From assembly GCA_023450775.1 (NCBI GenBank), contig JAEXGP010000284.1, positions 1 through 5,185 on the forward strand: DNA of 5,185 nucleotides, read 5' to 3'. The first letter of the stretch is position 1, and each line of letters begins with the position of its first letter. The stretch is from Actinomycetes bacterium (lineage in GTDB: Bacteria > Actinomycetota > Acidimicrobiia > Acidimicrobiales > Microtrichaceae). Below the pieces are notes generated by a model. That model had not been told where the DNA came from and did not search any database. It worked only from the letters and a program-made list of their open reading frames with translations. Positions 5,086 to 5,185 of this stretch are shown in pieces. Position numbers and translations under genes: made by a program.

Positions 5086-5185
5086 GTGGCCATCGCCAAG
5101 ATCTGCGGCATCGAGACGGAGTACGGGATCCTCGTGCGCGGCGCGGGGGAGTCGAACCCGATCTCGGCGTCGTCGATGCTCATCA
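5086..5185 (+). CDS. dop: Pup deamidase/depupylase Dop, N-terminal fragment
   Basis: Only the first 33 codons are present; the gene runs off the right edge. The GTG start leads into ICGIETEYGI (residues 6-15) and then NPISASSMLI (24-33). The GxExEYGI strand followed by NPI is the hallmark opening of Dop. In the Dop/PafA ligase-like fold the Glu of this strand helps bind Mg-ATP. PafA opens with a related GxExE motif, but the EYGI and NPI pairing fits Dop better. Dop deamidates the C-terminal Gln of Pup to Glu and also strips Pup from substrates, so it works in the same pathway as the Arc ATPase encoded upstream. pup and the proteasome subunits prcB and prcA would be expected next. Full domain content cannot be judged from this fragment. 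Confidence 0.9.
   Translation, partial: MAIAKICGIETEYGILVRGAGESNPISASSMLI

Noticed and set aside
1..5185. Insertion sequence or attachment-site boundaries that could explain the sugar genes between arc and dop
   Set aside because: No transposase, terminal inverted repeats or target duplications were found flanking 2400-5085, and base composition looks uniform across the window.

Overview
The window is GC-rich, with codon third positions almost all G or C. It carries the start of a Pup-proteasome gene cluster, so an actinobacterium is the likely source. A deep-branching group such as the Acidimicrobiia is possible, judged only from the style of the ferredoxin and promoters; nothing here settles the taxonomy.

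Layout, left to right. (1) Positions 1-110 are non-coding and contain four closely spaced GC-rich inverted repeats behind a leftward gene. (2) A small single-cluster ferredoxin is encoded on the minus strand at 111-353. (3) Positions 354-626 form a divergent control region. It holds a six-unit, 11-bp-phased GTGAC/GTCAC array (481-546), a possible minus-strand promoter, a weak plus-strand -10 element and a strong Shine-Dalgarno site. (4) arc (mpa family), the proteasomal AAA ATPase, runs from a GTG at 627 to 2399 and is complete, including its C-terminal GQYL tail. (5) A GT-C (GT39/ArnT-like) membrane glycosyltransferase occupies 2506-3948. (6) A GH43-like glycoside hydrolase lipoprotein follows at 3945-4970, overlapping the glycosyltransferase by an ATGA junction. 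(7) A 40-nt palindrome (4989-5028) lies in the next gap. (8) The first 33 codons of dop, the Pup deamidase/depupylase, start at a GTG at 5086 and run off the window.

Arc unfolds pupylated proteins and feeds them to the 20S proteasome, while Dop activates Pup by deamidation and removes it from substrates. pup, prcB and prcA would therefore be expected just past the right edge. In most actinobacteria dop lies close to arc. Here two envelope-sugar genes with their own promoter-like elements sit between them. A lipid-linked-sugar glycosyltransferase coupled to an exported glycosidase suggests a small module that builds and trims a surface glycan. A link to protein degradation is not shown by the sequence.

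The two observations most worth checking are the 11-bp-phased operator-like array in front of arc and the glycosyltransferase/GH43 cassette inside the Pup-proteasome locus. A recurring TA[GC]RGT -10 element, placed for leaderless or near-leaderless starts, is a useful secondary signal.
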